NCBI GenBank assembly: GCA_015228935.1
Contig: JADGCO010000019.1
Span: 1 to 52,052, forward strand
DNA length: 52,052 nucleotides
Origin: Magnetococcales bacterium
GTDB lineage: Bacteria > Pseudomonadota > Magnetococcia > Magnetococcales > DC0425bin3
Reading direction: 5' to 3'
The position numbers and the translations under genes were made by a program. The notes under the pieces are model-generated. The model was not told where the DNA came from and did no database searches. It was given only the letters and a program-made list of their open reading frames with translations. Shown piece by piece: positions 16,814-25,047 of the stretch (position 1 is the stretch's first letter; each line of letters starts with the position of its first letter).

Positions 16814-16909
16814 TGCATGAACAAGTGTGTTGCTGCGGGTCAGGCGACCTTTCTGGTCACCTGCATGAACAAGTGTGTCGCTGCGGGTCAGGCGACCTTT
16901 CTGGCCACC
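16814..16909. repeat. 48-bp tandem duplication covering the 3' end of rpmB
   Basis: Two 48-bp copies, 16814-16861 and 16862-16909, differ at two positions. The inner copy contains the last codons and stop of rpmB (stop at 16888-16890 on the minus strand); the outer copy is a non-coding duplicate just downstream. Confidence 0.95.
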
Positions 16910-17199
16910 TGTTTGCGGATGACATCCTGGAGTCGCCGCATGGGCGCGGAGAGTTCCTCAGCCGCCGTTGTCAGAAGGAAATTGTCCAATCCGCCGGCCC
17001 GGTCAATGGTACGGATGATCCGAGTGGAAACCGTGGTGTTGATGAAACGCCCCAGTGCCACGCTGAACATGGACTTTTTTTGAACGTTCGACATCCATTT
17101 CCGTTTGGTCTTGCGGTTGGAATGGGATACCTTGTGTCCGGTAAGGGGTGGCTTGTCGCCTATCGTCAGTTTTCTGGCCACGAAAGTTCTCTTTGGCAT
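16888..17199 (-). CDS. rpmB: large-subunit ribosomal protein L28
   Basis: A 103-residue protein starting MPKRTFVARKLTIGDKPPLT and carrying the L28 core GHKVSHSNRKTKRKWMSNVQ. It is longer than the 78-residue E. coli protein, as in Alphaproteobacteria, with a C-terminal helix ending RRLQDVIRKQVARKVA. L28 sits near the 50S E site. The start at 17199 is set by homology to the family N terminus; longer readings have unrelated sequence ahead of it. Its 3' end has been tandemly duplicated. It is divergent from the DUF1858 gene. Confidence 0.95.
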   Translation of the reverse strand: MPKRTFVARKLTIGDKPPLTGHKVSHSNRKTKRKWMSNVQKKSMFSVALGRFINTTVSTRIIRTIDRAGGLDNFLLTTAAEELSAPMRRLQDVIRKQVARKVA

Positions 17200-17334
17200 G
17201 GAGAGGTTGGAACCTGAATCAAGTGTCTCATGAACCGGAAAATATAGCGAAAGATTGACCAGGCTGCAAGGGCAGGCAAAAAAATGTTGGCCGGGGAACA
17301 GAAAGAAGTGTAAAAAATCAGCGGAGTTTGCGGC

Positions 17335-17568
17335 ATGACGGATATCGATACAGCAAAGCCCATGGCAGATTTGATCCAGGAACATCCGGAAGTTGGGATC
17401 ATTTTGGCCGAGATGGGCATCGAGTGCGGCAATTGTCTGGCCTCCCAGGTTGATACCCTGGAAGACGTGGCCAGAATGTACAAGCTTGACATGGAACGAC
17501 TCTTGCTGAAAATGCGTGAATATGCAGCAAACGGAACCGGAGAAATCTCCGGAAACACGGCACCATGA
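17335..17568 (+). CDS. small DUF1858 protein
   Basis: A 77-residue protein matching DUF1858, the short disulfide domain often found with hybrid-cluster or redox proteins. The core runs MADLIQEHPEVGIILAEMG, then the conserved pair CGNC (about residues 31-34) and LEDVARMYKLD. The two cysteines may form a redox disulfide or bind metal. Function in the family is not established. It lies 88 bases ahead of the TPR lipoprotein gene and may share its promoter region opposite rpmB. Confidence 0.8.
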   Translation: MTDIDTAKPMADLIQEHPEVGIILAEMGIECGNCLASQVDTLEDVARMYKLDMERLLLKMREYAANGTGEISGNTAP

Positions 17569-17656
17569 TCGGGAACCAGAATCGGTTTTGACGGGAGTCT
17601 GCGGCTCTCCTCAAGTGGGCGAAATCGGTATCACATTGGCGATGGATTGACGGCAC

Positions 17657-19468
17657 ATGTTGCGGAAGTTCTGGAATATGTTGTTGCGCATGGATGGTTG
17701 GCGAATCGTATCGGTGGTGTGTTGGCTGGCCATATCCAGCCTGGCGACGGCGGTTTCCGGCTGCGCAGCACCCCCCACGTCCGAGGTCAGTTCCACACAA
17801 GAAACCAGTGCCATTACCAGCGGCGAAGATGCCGGCGACAAAGAGCGTGTTGTCAACCAACTGGAAAATTCTTCCCAGGACAAGGATGTGACGTTCCAGT
17901 ACCTTCTTGGTTTCATGCATCTGCGCGAACATCGCTATCCAGAGGCCGAAGAGGCTTTCACCCGGGTGGCCGAACTGGATCCCAAAACAGTTGATACTCG
18001 TGAAATCATTGCCCAATTGGCCACCCAGCGCGGTGACCTGGAAAAAGCGACTCTCTATGCCAGGGCGGCCATTCAACTGGATCCAAAACGGGAAGGAACC
18101 CGTCTGCTGCTCGCTTCCCTGTTGCGCACCCTGCAAAAATTGCCGGAAGCCGCCGAACACTACGAATATCTGATCCGGTCGGGAGACAACGCCGATCAGG
18201 TCCGCCTGCTGCTGGCACCCCTCTACGGCCTGATGAAGGATCCCCAACGGGCCTACCGGATTCTTGAACCTCTCTTCAACAAGCCCGGCTATGCCTGGCG
18301 TGCCCACCTGGCCATGGGTCGGGTCCACATCGATCAGGATGAGGATGCCAAGGCGCTGGTGTCATTCCAGGATGCCCGGCGCCTGGAGCCGGACCAGATC
18401 GAGCCGGTCCTGGCCATGGGCGGCCTGCTCCAGAAAATGGAGCGACAGGCCGATGCCGAAAAGGTCTACCGGGATTATCTTCAGGGCAATCCAGGCAGCC
18501 GGGTGATTCATACCCGCCTGGGACGCCTGATGTTGACCCAGGATAAACGCCAGGAAGCCCTGGAACAGTTCCAGGCTGTCACCCGCCTGGCACCCGAAAG
18601 CATCCAGGCCCGTTTGACAAGTGCCCTGATCCTGCTCAGTCAGGGAGCCTACCAGGAAGCCCTGAAAGAACTGCGCCTGGCCCAAGCCATCCAACCGGAC
18701 AACACCGGAATCCTGTTCTATCTCGGACAAGCCCTGGAGGCGATGCAACAACGTGACGAAGCCGCCAGAATTTTTGAAAAAATTCCCAAGGGTGAACCCT
18801 TCTACATGGAGGCACAGATTCGTCTGGCCTACCACGAGACAACCCATGGCAAAGGAACATCCGCCATGGAACGCATCCGGCGGCTGGTGAATGAATTCAG
18901 CGACAAGGGAGAGGTGTTTCTGGCGGCCAGCGTTCTGATGTTGCAAGAAAAAGATTATGCGGGTGTGGTGGAGATGGCCAACCGGGGCCTGGCCCTGGAT
19001 GCAAAACTGTCCCGCCTGATATTCAACCGGGCCATGGCCTACGACAAGTTGAAACGCTGGAATGAAGCCGAAAAGGATCTGGTGGCCTATCTGGCCGAGA
19101 ATCCTGACGACCCGCAGGCTCTCAACTATCTTGGCTACTCCTGGGCCGAGCGGAATGAAAAACTCGATAAATCCTACGAGTATCTGCAAAAAGCCGTCAA
19201 ACTTGCCCCCGGAGACGGATTCATCACCGACAGCCTCGGCTGGGTATTGTTCCGGCTCAACCGTTTGCAGGAAGCCTTGGCCACCATGCGCGAAGCCGTG
19301 CGCCTCGAACCCAAGGATCCAACCATCAACGAACATCTGGGTGATGTCTTGATGGCCGTCGGTCAGGTCCAGGAGGCCATCACGGTTTGGCAAAAAGCAT
19401 TGGAACTGGATGCGGACAACCATCTCCTGCGGGACAAGATTCAAAAACATGCCAATAAATCTCAATAA
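17657..19468 (+). CDS. TPR-repeat lipoprotein
   Basis: A 603-residue protein with an N-terminal lipoprotein signal (hydrophobic 16-34, lipobox VSGC with Cys36), followed by a low-complexity linker to about 70 and then about 14 tetratricopeptide repeats to the C terminus. Clear repeats include EAEEAFTRVAELDPK, KALVSFQDARRLEPD and EALATMREAVRLEPKDP. It should sit at the outer or inner membrane facing the periplasm as a protein-protein scaffold. The order TPR lipoprotein-lolB-ispE-prs is familiar from Proteobacteria and suggests a tie to envelope biogenesis. lolB starts 18 bases after its stop. Confidence 0.85.
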   Translation: MLRKFWNMLLRMDGWRIVSVVCWLAISSLATAVSGCAAPPTSEVSSTQETSAITSGEDAGDKERVVNQLENSSQDKDVTFQYLLGFMHLREHRYPEAEEAFTRVAELDPKTVDTREIIAQLATQRGDLEKATLYARAAIQLDPKREGTRLLLASLLRTLQKLPEAAEHYEYLIRSGDNADQVRLLLAPLYGLMKDPQRAYRILEPLFNKPGYAWRAHLAMGRVHIDQDEDAKALVSFQDARRLEPDQIEPVLAMGGLLQKMERQADAEKVYRDYLQGNPGSRVIHTRLGRLMLTQDKRQEALEQFQAVTRLAPESIQARLTSALILLSQGAYQEALKELRLAQAIQPDNTGILFYLGQALEAMQQRDEAARIFEKIPKGEPFYMEAQIRLAYHETTHGKGTSAMERIRRLVNEFSDKGEVFLAASVLMLQEKDYAGVVEMANRGLALDAKLSRLIFNRAMAYDKLKRWNEAEKDLVAYLAENPDDPQALNYLGYSWAERNEKLDKSYEYLQKAVKLAPGDGFITDSLGWVLFRLNRLQEALATMREAVRLEPKDPTINEHLGDVLMAVGQVQEAITVWQKALELDADNHLLRDKIQKHANKSQ

Positions 19469-19486
19469 GGCAAGGTCAGCGCCTGC

Positions 19487-20344
19487 ATGGTTTCCAGCAC
19501 GATTTTCCGTGGCAATGCCGCATGGCTGTCTCTTGTGACTGATTTTCGATGCCAATTGGCCTGGCCACGTTTTGGTGTTGCCTGCCGGATATTGTTGTTC
19601 GGTCTGTGCCTCCTCGAGGCGGGATGCGCCCAATTTCCTGGTGAGCGTTCGGAGGTGCCGACCGACCGGGAGGTTGTCGGTCGTTTTCAGGGTGACCAGG
19701 CCCGCCGCCGGGCAGGCTTTTTGGCCTCCGGCTGGCGCGTGGAAGGTGCGGTTGACATGGAAACGCCCAAGATCATGCGCCGCAATCGGATGACATTATG
19801 GGGCGTTGGCGTCAAGTGGGCACGGCTCGTGCTTTTTGGCCCTTTTCATGACGTGGGCGGAGAGCTGCACCTGAGCCGGGATTGGATTCGCTGGTCGGAT
19901 CCGGGCAAGCGGGAAATCATCGAGGTCCCGGCTACGGAATCCGGCATGCAACATTTGACCGGCCTTGGCCTGCAACCAGGCCAGTTGCTGGAGCTGTTGC
20001 AGGCCCGGACCGAAACCGATGTGACCCTCACGACCGATGCCGATGGTGTCGTGTGGGGAAAAACCCGCGCCGGTGAACATCTGCTTCTGGAGCCGGCTAC
20101 CGGGCACGTCCTGGAACGCCATGGCCGCACACCCGATGGGACCCCTTTCGCGGTCCACTATCTCTGGAACGATGCCACGAAGGAAGAAGTGGCGCTGCCC
20201 GGTAAGATTTCCATCCAGTTGGGCGATGATGCCAAATTTATCGTGCGGGTGCGAACCTGGTCGGCCAATCGTGACATGGTGAACAGCCCCACCGGTTCGG
20301 TGACCATCCCGGAGGGCTTTACCGTGCGGCGTCCCCTGGAGTGA
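19487..20344 (+). CDS. lolB: outer-membrane lipoprotein LolB-like
   Basis: A 285-residue protein with lipobox LEAGC (Cys47) after a hydrophobic stretch, and a body fitting the LolB fold (GWRVEGAVDMET, VLFGPFHDVGGELHLSRDWIRW, ATGHVLERHGRTPDG). LolB accepts lipoproteins from the periplasmic carrier LolA and inserts them in the outer membrane. Sequence similarity in this family is low, so the call leans on the lipobox, size and the position just before ispE. The N-region before the hydrophobic core is unusually long (about 30 residues), and the true start may be downstream of 19487. Confidence 0.8.
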   Translation: MVSSTIFRGNAAWLSLVTDFRCQLAWPRFGVACRILLFGLCLLEAGCAQFPGERSEVPTDREVVGRFQGDQARRRAGFLASGWRVEGAVDMETPKIMRRNRMTLWGVGVKWARLVLFGPFHDVGGELHLSRDWIRWSDPGKREIIEVPATESGMQHLTGLGLQPGQLLELLQARTETDVTLTTDADGVVWGKTRAGEHLLLEPATGHVLERHGRTPDGTPFAVHYLWNDATKEEVALPGKISIQLGDDAKFIVRVRTWSANRDMVNSPTGSVTIPEGFTVRRPLE

Positions 20345-20353
20345 CCGTTGCCC

Positions 20354-21253
20354 ATGACCACGCCCCCCGTTTTTTCCGCCCCGGCCAAAGTCAATCTCGC
20401 CTTGCGGGTGGTGGGACGGCGGGCGGATGGCTACCATCTGTTGCAAACGGTGATGACCTTCTTTCCCTGGCAAGATCGGCTGACCTTTCACCTGGAAGAA
20501 GAGACCATACGGTTGACATGTCGTCCGGCTGTCACCAAAATTCCCGAAGAAAATCTGGTCTTTCGGACCGCTGAACACCTGCGCCGGACCACTGGTTGCC
20601 GGCAGGGTGTCCACATCGTTCTGGAAAAACATGTCCCGGACGCCGCCGGTCTGGGCGGAGGCTCTTCGGATGCCGCCACCACCCTCCTGGCCTTGAATCG
20701 TCTCTGGAACCTGGCACTCTCCGCTGCGGATTTGCAACAGATTGGCTTGACATTGGGGGCCGATGTGCCCATCTTCCTGGGCGGTCAGGCAGCGCTGGCC
20801 GAAGGGGTGGGTGAACGCCTGACCCCGGTGCCACATCTGCCCGAAGTGCCCCTGGTCGTCGTTCACCCCGGGGTGGGCCTTGCCACGCGATGGGTGTTTG
20901 AACGGTTCGCCGGGCAATTGACAAACCATGCAACTCCGATTAACATCCCCGATGTTCGTCGTGGCGAGAAGATTTTTGGGTTGCTGGAGAATGATCTGGA
21001 AGCCGTGGCCATGAAGTTGGCCCCGGTCATTCAGCGGGTGGCCGATGCGTTGCGAATTGTGGGTGCCACCGCCACCTGCATGTCGGGGAGTGGTACCGCC
21101 GTGATGGGCGTGTTTCCTGCGTTGCCAGATGCCGTCACCGCTGCCGCACTTGTGGCACACCAACACCCGGAGTGGCGGGTGGCCAGCGGCACGACCATGA
21201 ACCGGCATCCATTCGACACCGAATGGCAACTCCAGAAAGGTTCTTGTCTGTAA
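20354..21253 (+). CDS. ispE: 4-diphosphocytidyl-2-C-methyl-D-erythritol kinase
   Basis: A 299-residue GHMP kinase starting MTTPPVFSAPAKVNLALRV with the ATP loop PDAAGLGGGSSDAA and a C-terminal MSGSGTAVMGVF. IspE phosphorylates CDP-methylerythritol in the non-mevalonate isoprenoid pathway, the source of undecaprenyl and ubiquinone side chains used by other genes here. An in-frame TTG at 20348 has GGAG at an ideal 6-base distance, whereas the ATG at 20354 is 12 away, so the protein may be two residues longer. It follows lolB almost without a gap and tRNA-Gln comes 17 bases after it. Confidence 0.96.
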   Translation: MTTPPVFSAPAKVNLALRVVGRRADGYHLLQTVMTFFPWQDRLTFHLEEETIRLTCRPAVTKIPEENLVFRTAEHLRRTTGCRQGVHIVLEKHVPDAAGLGGGSSDAATTLLALNRLWNLALSAADLQQIGLTLGADVPIFLGGQAALAEGVGERLTPVPHLPEVPLVVVHPGVGLATRWVFERFAGQLTNHATPINIPDVRRGEKIFGLLENDLEAVAMKLAPVIQRVADALRIVGATATCMSGSGTAVMGVFPALPDAVTAAALVAHQHPEWRVASGTTMNRHPFDTEWQLQKGSCL

Positions 21254-21270
21254 ATTCGTTGGAACTGTGT

Positions 21271-21345
21271 TGGGCCGTCGCCAAGCGGTAAGGCACCGGA
21301 TTTTGATTCCGGCATTCCCAGGTTCAAATCCTGGCGGCCCAGCCA
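21271..21345 (+). tRNA. tRNA-Gln (anticodon UUG)
   Basis: The 75-base gene has a perfect acceptor stem (TGGGCCG with CGGCCCA), a D arm, an anticodon stem CCGGA/TCCGG closing the loop TTTTGAT (anticodon TTG at 21303-21305), a T arm with GGTTCAAATCC and an encoded CCA at 21343-21345. A T-rich stretch follows. It lies between ispE and prs. Confidence 0.97.
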
Positions 21346-21448
21346 CTTTTTTTGCTGCATATGTCGGATTGCTGTTCCTGCGCTTGCCTGAAACCCGAAT
21401 CATTGCCGGGGTTCAGTACCCCATCAAACCTGAAGCGGTGGATTTGCC

Positions 21449-22393
21449 ATGTCCATTCAAAAGATGTGCCTCTTTTCCGGAACGGCCAATCCCGATCTGG
21501 CCGAGCTGATCGCCGGATACCTGATGGTTCAGGTGGGAAATGCCACGGTCAAACGGTTTTCCGACGGGGAAATCTTTGTCCAGATCAACGAAAATGTCCG
21601 AGGTCGGGATGTGTTCGTCATCCAGCCGGTGTCAGCCCCTGCCAATGATCACCTCATGGAGCTGCTCATCATGGTGGATGCCTTGCGGCGGGCCTCGGCG
21701 GGGCGCGTCACCACGGTCATCCCCTACTACGGCTATGCCCGCCAGGATCGCAAAGAGGCCGGTCGTACCCCCATTTCCGCCAAACTGGTGGCCGATCTTC
21801 TGAACGCCGCCGGGGTGCAACGGGTGTTGACCATGGATCTGCACTCCGGGCAGATCCAGGGCTTTTTCAACATGCCGGTAGACAATATTTTCGCCACCCC
21901 GGTCTTGCTGGGAGCCATCCGTGAACGGGGCGTCGAAAATGCCATCGTGGTCTCCCCGGATGTGGGTGGCGTGGTCCGTGCCCGCTCCTATGCCAAGCGC
22001 CTCAATCTGGAGCTGGCCATCATCGACAAACGCCGCCCGGCCCCCAATGTCGCTGAAATTCACCATATCATCGGTGACGTGTCGGGCAAGGAGTGCCTGA
22101 TCGTCGATGACATGGTGGATACCGCCGGCACCCTGACCAAGGCGGCCAATGCCCTGATCGAACACGGTGCCCGGTCGGTCGTGTCGGTCTGCACCCATGC
22201 CGTCCTCTCCGGGCCGGCTGTCGAGAGAATCGATGAGTCGCAACTGACCGGTCTCCTCGTCACCGACACGATCAAACTCTCGGCCCATGCAGCAGCATGC
22301 AAAAAAATCAAGGTGGTCACGGTCTCCAATCTGCTCGGGGAGGCCATTCGCCGCATTTCCGACGAAGAGTCGGTCAGTTCGCTGTTCGTCTGA
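21449..22393 (+). CDS. prs: ribose-phosphate pyrophosphokinase
   Basis: A 314-residue PRPP synthetase. Family motifs: [16 protein letters not shown] (ATP-binding flexible region), [21 protein letters not shown], and the PRPP-binding loop [14 protein letters not shown]. It makes PRPP from ribose-5-phosphate and ATP for purine, pyrimidine, His, Trp and NAD synthesis. The ispE/tRNA/prs/rplY/pth/ychF order is a widely conserved proteobacterial housekeeping string. Full length and intact. Confidence 0.97.
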   Translation: MSIQKMCLFSGTANPDLAELIAGYLMVQVGNATVKRFSDGEIFVQINENVRGRDVFVIQPVSAPANDHLMELLIMVDALRRASAGRVTTVIPYYGYARQDRKEAGRTPISAKLVADLLNAAGVQRVLTMDLHSGQIQGFFNMPVDNIFATPVLLGAIRERGVENAIVVSPDVGGVVRARSYAKRLNLELAIIDKRRPAPNVAEIHHIIGDVSGKECLIVDDMVDTAGTLTKAANALIEHGARSVVSVCTHAVLSGPAVERIDESQLTGLLVTDTIKLSAHAAACKKIKVVTVSNLLGEAIRRISDEESVSSLFV

Positions 22394-22503
22394 TAAACCA
22401 GGATCGGTCGGAATCCAGTCGGCTCTCGGCACCCCTGGAGGCCGGTGACCGGCATATGGAATGTCTGTTCCGATCAGCATGACTTTCAAGAAAGGATGAT
22501 CAC

Positions 22504-23148
22504 ATGGCACAAATCAAAGCCTACGCACGCATCGGGACCGGCAAGGGGGTGGCTCGCAAGCTGCGTCGCGAAGGCAAGGTTCCGGCAGTCCTCTATGGAG
22601 CCGGTCAGGAAAATCTGAACCTTGCCCTGGAACGCAAAGAGTGGAACATGCTCATGGAGGCCGAGGGTCGGGCACTCCGGACTCATCCCCAGAATCTGGT
22701 CATGGAAGACGGCAAACGGATCGCCGTTCTGGTGCGCAGTTCCCAGCGCCACCCGGTCACCAGCCAGACCGAACATGTGGATTTTCTCCGGTTCGATCCA
22801 AACCGTCGCATCGACATCATGGTGCCGGTGGTGATCAAGGGAGATGCCGAATCCCCGGGTGTCAAGCGGGGTGGCATGGTGCAGGCCATCCGCCGCGAGC
22901 TGCATGTCCAATGTCGGGCCGACCATATTCCAGAGTGGATCGAAGTTTCGGTGGCCAACCTCGATATCGGCGAATCCATCCATATCAAGGATATCCATCT
23001 GCCCGATGGTGTCGAAGTCCACGCCGAGGATAATTTCACCGTGGCCGCCGTGGTGGGTGTCCAGGCTGAAGAGGTCGAAACCCCGGTCGCCGAGGCCGAA
23101 GCCGCCACCGCCACGACCACAACCGGTGCCGAAGGGGCCAAAGAGTAG
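22504..23148 (+). CDS. rplY: large-subunit ribosomal protein L25/general stress protein Ctc
   Basis: A 214-residue long-form L25 (Ctc/TL5 type). The N-terminal 5S-rRNA-binding part starts after MAQIKAYARIGTGKGVARKL with REGKVPAVLYG; the C-terminal beta domain includes WIEVSVANLDIGESIHI and ends in an Ala/Thr/Glu-rich tail. It binds 5S rRNA in the 50S central protuberance. AAAGGATGATCAC precedes the ATG. Its stop lies 4 bases before the pth start, so the two are coupled. Confidence 0.95.
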   Translation: MAQIKAYARIGTGKGVARKLRREGKVPAVLYGAGQENLNLALERKEWNMLMEAEGRALRTHPQNLVMEDGKRIAVLVRSSQRHPVTSQTEHVDFLRFDPNRRIDIMVPVVIKGDAESPGVKRGGMVQAIRRELHVQCRADHIPEWIEVSVANLDIGESIHIKDIHLPDGVEVHAEDNFTVAAVVGVQAEEVETPVAEAEAATATTTTGAEGAKE

Positions 23149-23152
23149 TCAG

Positions 23153-23803
23153 GTGCGTCTCCTGGTCGGTCTGGGCAATCCCGGTGACCGTTACCGGGCG
23201 ACCCGCCACAACCTGGGCTGGGATGCCGTCCTGCACTGTGTGCGCCATTTCGGCTGGAGTCAGGACGGCTCCCGGTTTCGGGGGCGTTGGGGTGGAGGGC
23301 AGGTGGATGCCGAACGGCTCTTCTGGCTCTTGCCCGAAACCTTCATGAACCTGTCGGGTGAATCGGTCGGTGAGGCGGTGCGCTTCTACAAGCTGCCGCC
23401 GGAAGTGGTGATCGTCTTCCACGATGACATGGATCTTCCCCTGGGCAAGGTACGCATGAAGGCCGGTGGCGGCAACGCCGGCCACAATGGCCTGAAATCC
23501 ATCCAACAACATCTGGGAACCCCTGCCTTTGTGCGGATTCGTCTCGGCGTGGGGCGGCCTGCCGCCGGCATGGATCCGGTCCGTTTTGTCCTGGAACCCT
23601 TTACCCAAAATGAACGTGACATGGTCGATGCGCTGCTGGCCACCCTGCCGACAGCCCTGCCCTTCATTTTGCAGGGAGACCTGCCCGGAGCCATGAATCG
23701 TCTGACCACTCTCCTGGCGAAATCTGGTGGTTCAACAGTAAAATCGGGCGGTTCAACGGCAAAACCTGACGATCCAACGGTAAAACCTGACAGTTCAACA
23801 TGA
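23153..23803 (+). CDS. pth: peptidyl-tRNA hydrolase with repeat-built C-terminal tail
   Basis: A 216-residue Pth1 enzyme that releases tRNA from stalled peptidyl-tRNA. The GTG start at 23153 gives the conserved opening [19 protein letters not shown] with catalytic His19. [21 protein letters not shown] and [13 protein letters not shown] follow. The normal protein would end near residue 188; the last 27 residues are a Lys/Ser/Gly/Thr/Pro tail encoded by 21-bp tandem repeats and are not part of the family fold. It sits between rplY and ychF, the usual place. Confidence 0.94.
   Translation: MRLLVGLGNPGDRYRATRHNLGWDAVLHCVRHFGWSQDGSRFRGRWGGGQVDAERLFWLLPETFMNLSGESVGEAVRFYKLPPEVVIVFHDDMDLPLGKVRMKAGGGNAGHNGLKSIQQHLGTPAFVRIRLGVGRPAAGMDPVRFVLEPFTQNERDMVDALLATLPTALPFILQGDLPGAMNRLTTLLAKSGGSTVKSGGSTAKPDDPTVKPDSST
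23720..23800 (+). repeat. 21-bp tandem repeats forming the Pth tail
   Basis: Units start at 23720, 23741, 23762 and 23783 (the last is 18 bp, cut by the stop). Each gives a 7-residue motif of the K-S-G-G-S-T-V or K-P-D-D-P-T-V kind. Divergence between copies suggests an older expansion. Confidence 0.9.
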
Positions 23804-23810
23804 GGCATCC

Positions 23811-24920
23811 ATGGCCCTGAAATGCGGTATCGTCGGTCTGCCCAATGTGGGCAAGTCCACCATCTTCAATGCCTTGACCGCAGCCGGGGCGGCCATGGCC
23901 AACTATCCTTTTTGCACCATCGAACCCAATGTCGGCGTGGTGGCGGTCCCGGACCCCCGTTTGCAAGAATTGACCGACTTGATCAAACCCAAGGCCACCA
24001 TACCCACCACCATGGAGTTCGTGGACATTGCCGGACTCGTCAAGGGAGCGAGTCGTGGCGAGGGATTGGGCAATCAATTCCTCGGTCATATCCGCCAGGT
24101 GGATGCCGTGGCGCATGTGGTCCGCTGTTTCGAGGATCCCGACATTACGCATGTGCATGACCGGGTTGATCCAGCATCGGATATCCAGGTCATCGATACC
24201 GAACTGATGCTCGCCGACCTTGATGCCACCCGTCGCCGCCTGGACAGCACCGGCAAGAAAATCCGTTCCGGCGACAAGGATGCCCTCTTGCTGGCAGCCG
24301 TCTGTGAAAAAGTGGCCGCCGGTCTGGATGCCGGGGTTCCGGTACGACGACAGAATCTTTCCGCCGAAGAAAAACTGGCCGCACGCGAGTTGTTCCTGTT
24401 GACGGCCAAACCCGTTTTGTATGTCTGCAACGTGGCCGAAACCGAAGTGGCCGCCGCCCAGAAACCCGGCACCCATGCCCTGGTGGACGCCGTGCGGGCC
24501 ATTGCCGCCGAAGAAGGTGCCGTGGTGGCCGTTGTATGCGGGGCCATCGAGGCCGAAATCGCCGAATTGCAGGATCAGGAAAAACAAGCCTTCCTGGATG
24601 ATCTGGGCCTGGCCGAACCCGGCCTGAACCGCCTGATCGCCTCGGCCTACGACCTGCTGGGACTCATTACCTATTTTACTGCCGGACCCAAGGAAGTGCG
24701 GGCCTGGACCATCCATCGTCACGATACGGCCTTCGATGCCGCCGGTGTCATCCATACCGACTTTCAAAAAGGGTTTATTCGGGCAGAAGTCATTTCCTAT
24801 GCCGACATGATTGCCTGTGGTGGTGAACAGGGGGCACGCGAAAAAGGACGTCTGCGCCTGGAAGGTCGGGATTATTGTGTGGCCGATGGCGATCTCATGC
24901 ACTTTCGTTTCAATGTGTGA
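23811..24920 (+). CDS. ychF: redox-regulated ATPase YchF
   Basis: A 369-residue OBG-family P-loop protein. [15 protein letters not shown] is the Walker A motif and [20 protein letters not shown] the G3 region. The G4 motif is replaced by the N-x-x-E form (YVCNVAETE) that makes YchF prefer ATP over GTP, and the C terminus is a TGS domain ([22 protein letters not shown]). YchF/OLA1 interacts with the ribosome and dampens the oxidative stress response. Standard length; 7 bases after pth. Confidence 0.97.
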   Translation: MALKCGIVGLPNVGKSTIFNALTAAGAAMANYPFCTIEPNVGVVAVPDPRLQELTDLIKPKATIPTTMEFVDIAGLVKGASRGEGLGNQFLGHIRQVDAVAHVVRCFEDPDITHVHDRVDPASDIQVIDTELMLADLDATRRRLDSTGKKIRSGDKDALLLAAVCEKVAAGLDAGVPVRRQNLSAEEKLAARELFLLTAKPVLYVCNVAETEVAAAQKPGTHALVDAVRAIAAEEGAVVAVVCGAIEAEIAELQDQEKQAFLDDLGLAEPGLNRLIASAYDLLGLITYFTAGPKEVRAWTIHRHDTAFDAAGVIHTDFQKGFIRAEVISYADMIACGGEQGAREKGRLRLEGRDYCVADGDLMHFRFNV

Positions 24921-25047
24921 TGCCTCTGGATGCTGAAAAGGGTGGAATTTTTGATCGTCGAGTCGTATCGTCGTCCAGTCGGAGAAAAATGGACTGGAGA
25001 TGCGCTGGTCGTCATTTCCCCCAGGTTCATCCAGAAAGGTCATTCGC

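Noticed and set aside
16742-17083. Plus-strand ORF with a doubled 16-residue Cys-containing motif (CMNKCVAAGQATFL)
   Set aside because: Antisense to rpmB; the doubled peptide is the 48-bp duplication read backwards. No ribosome-binding site or family match.
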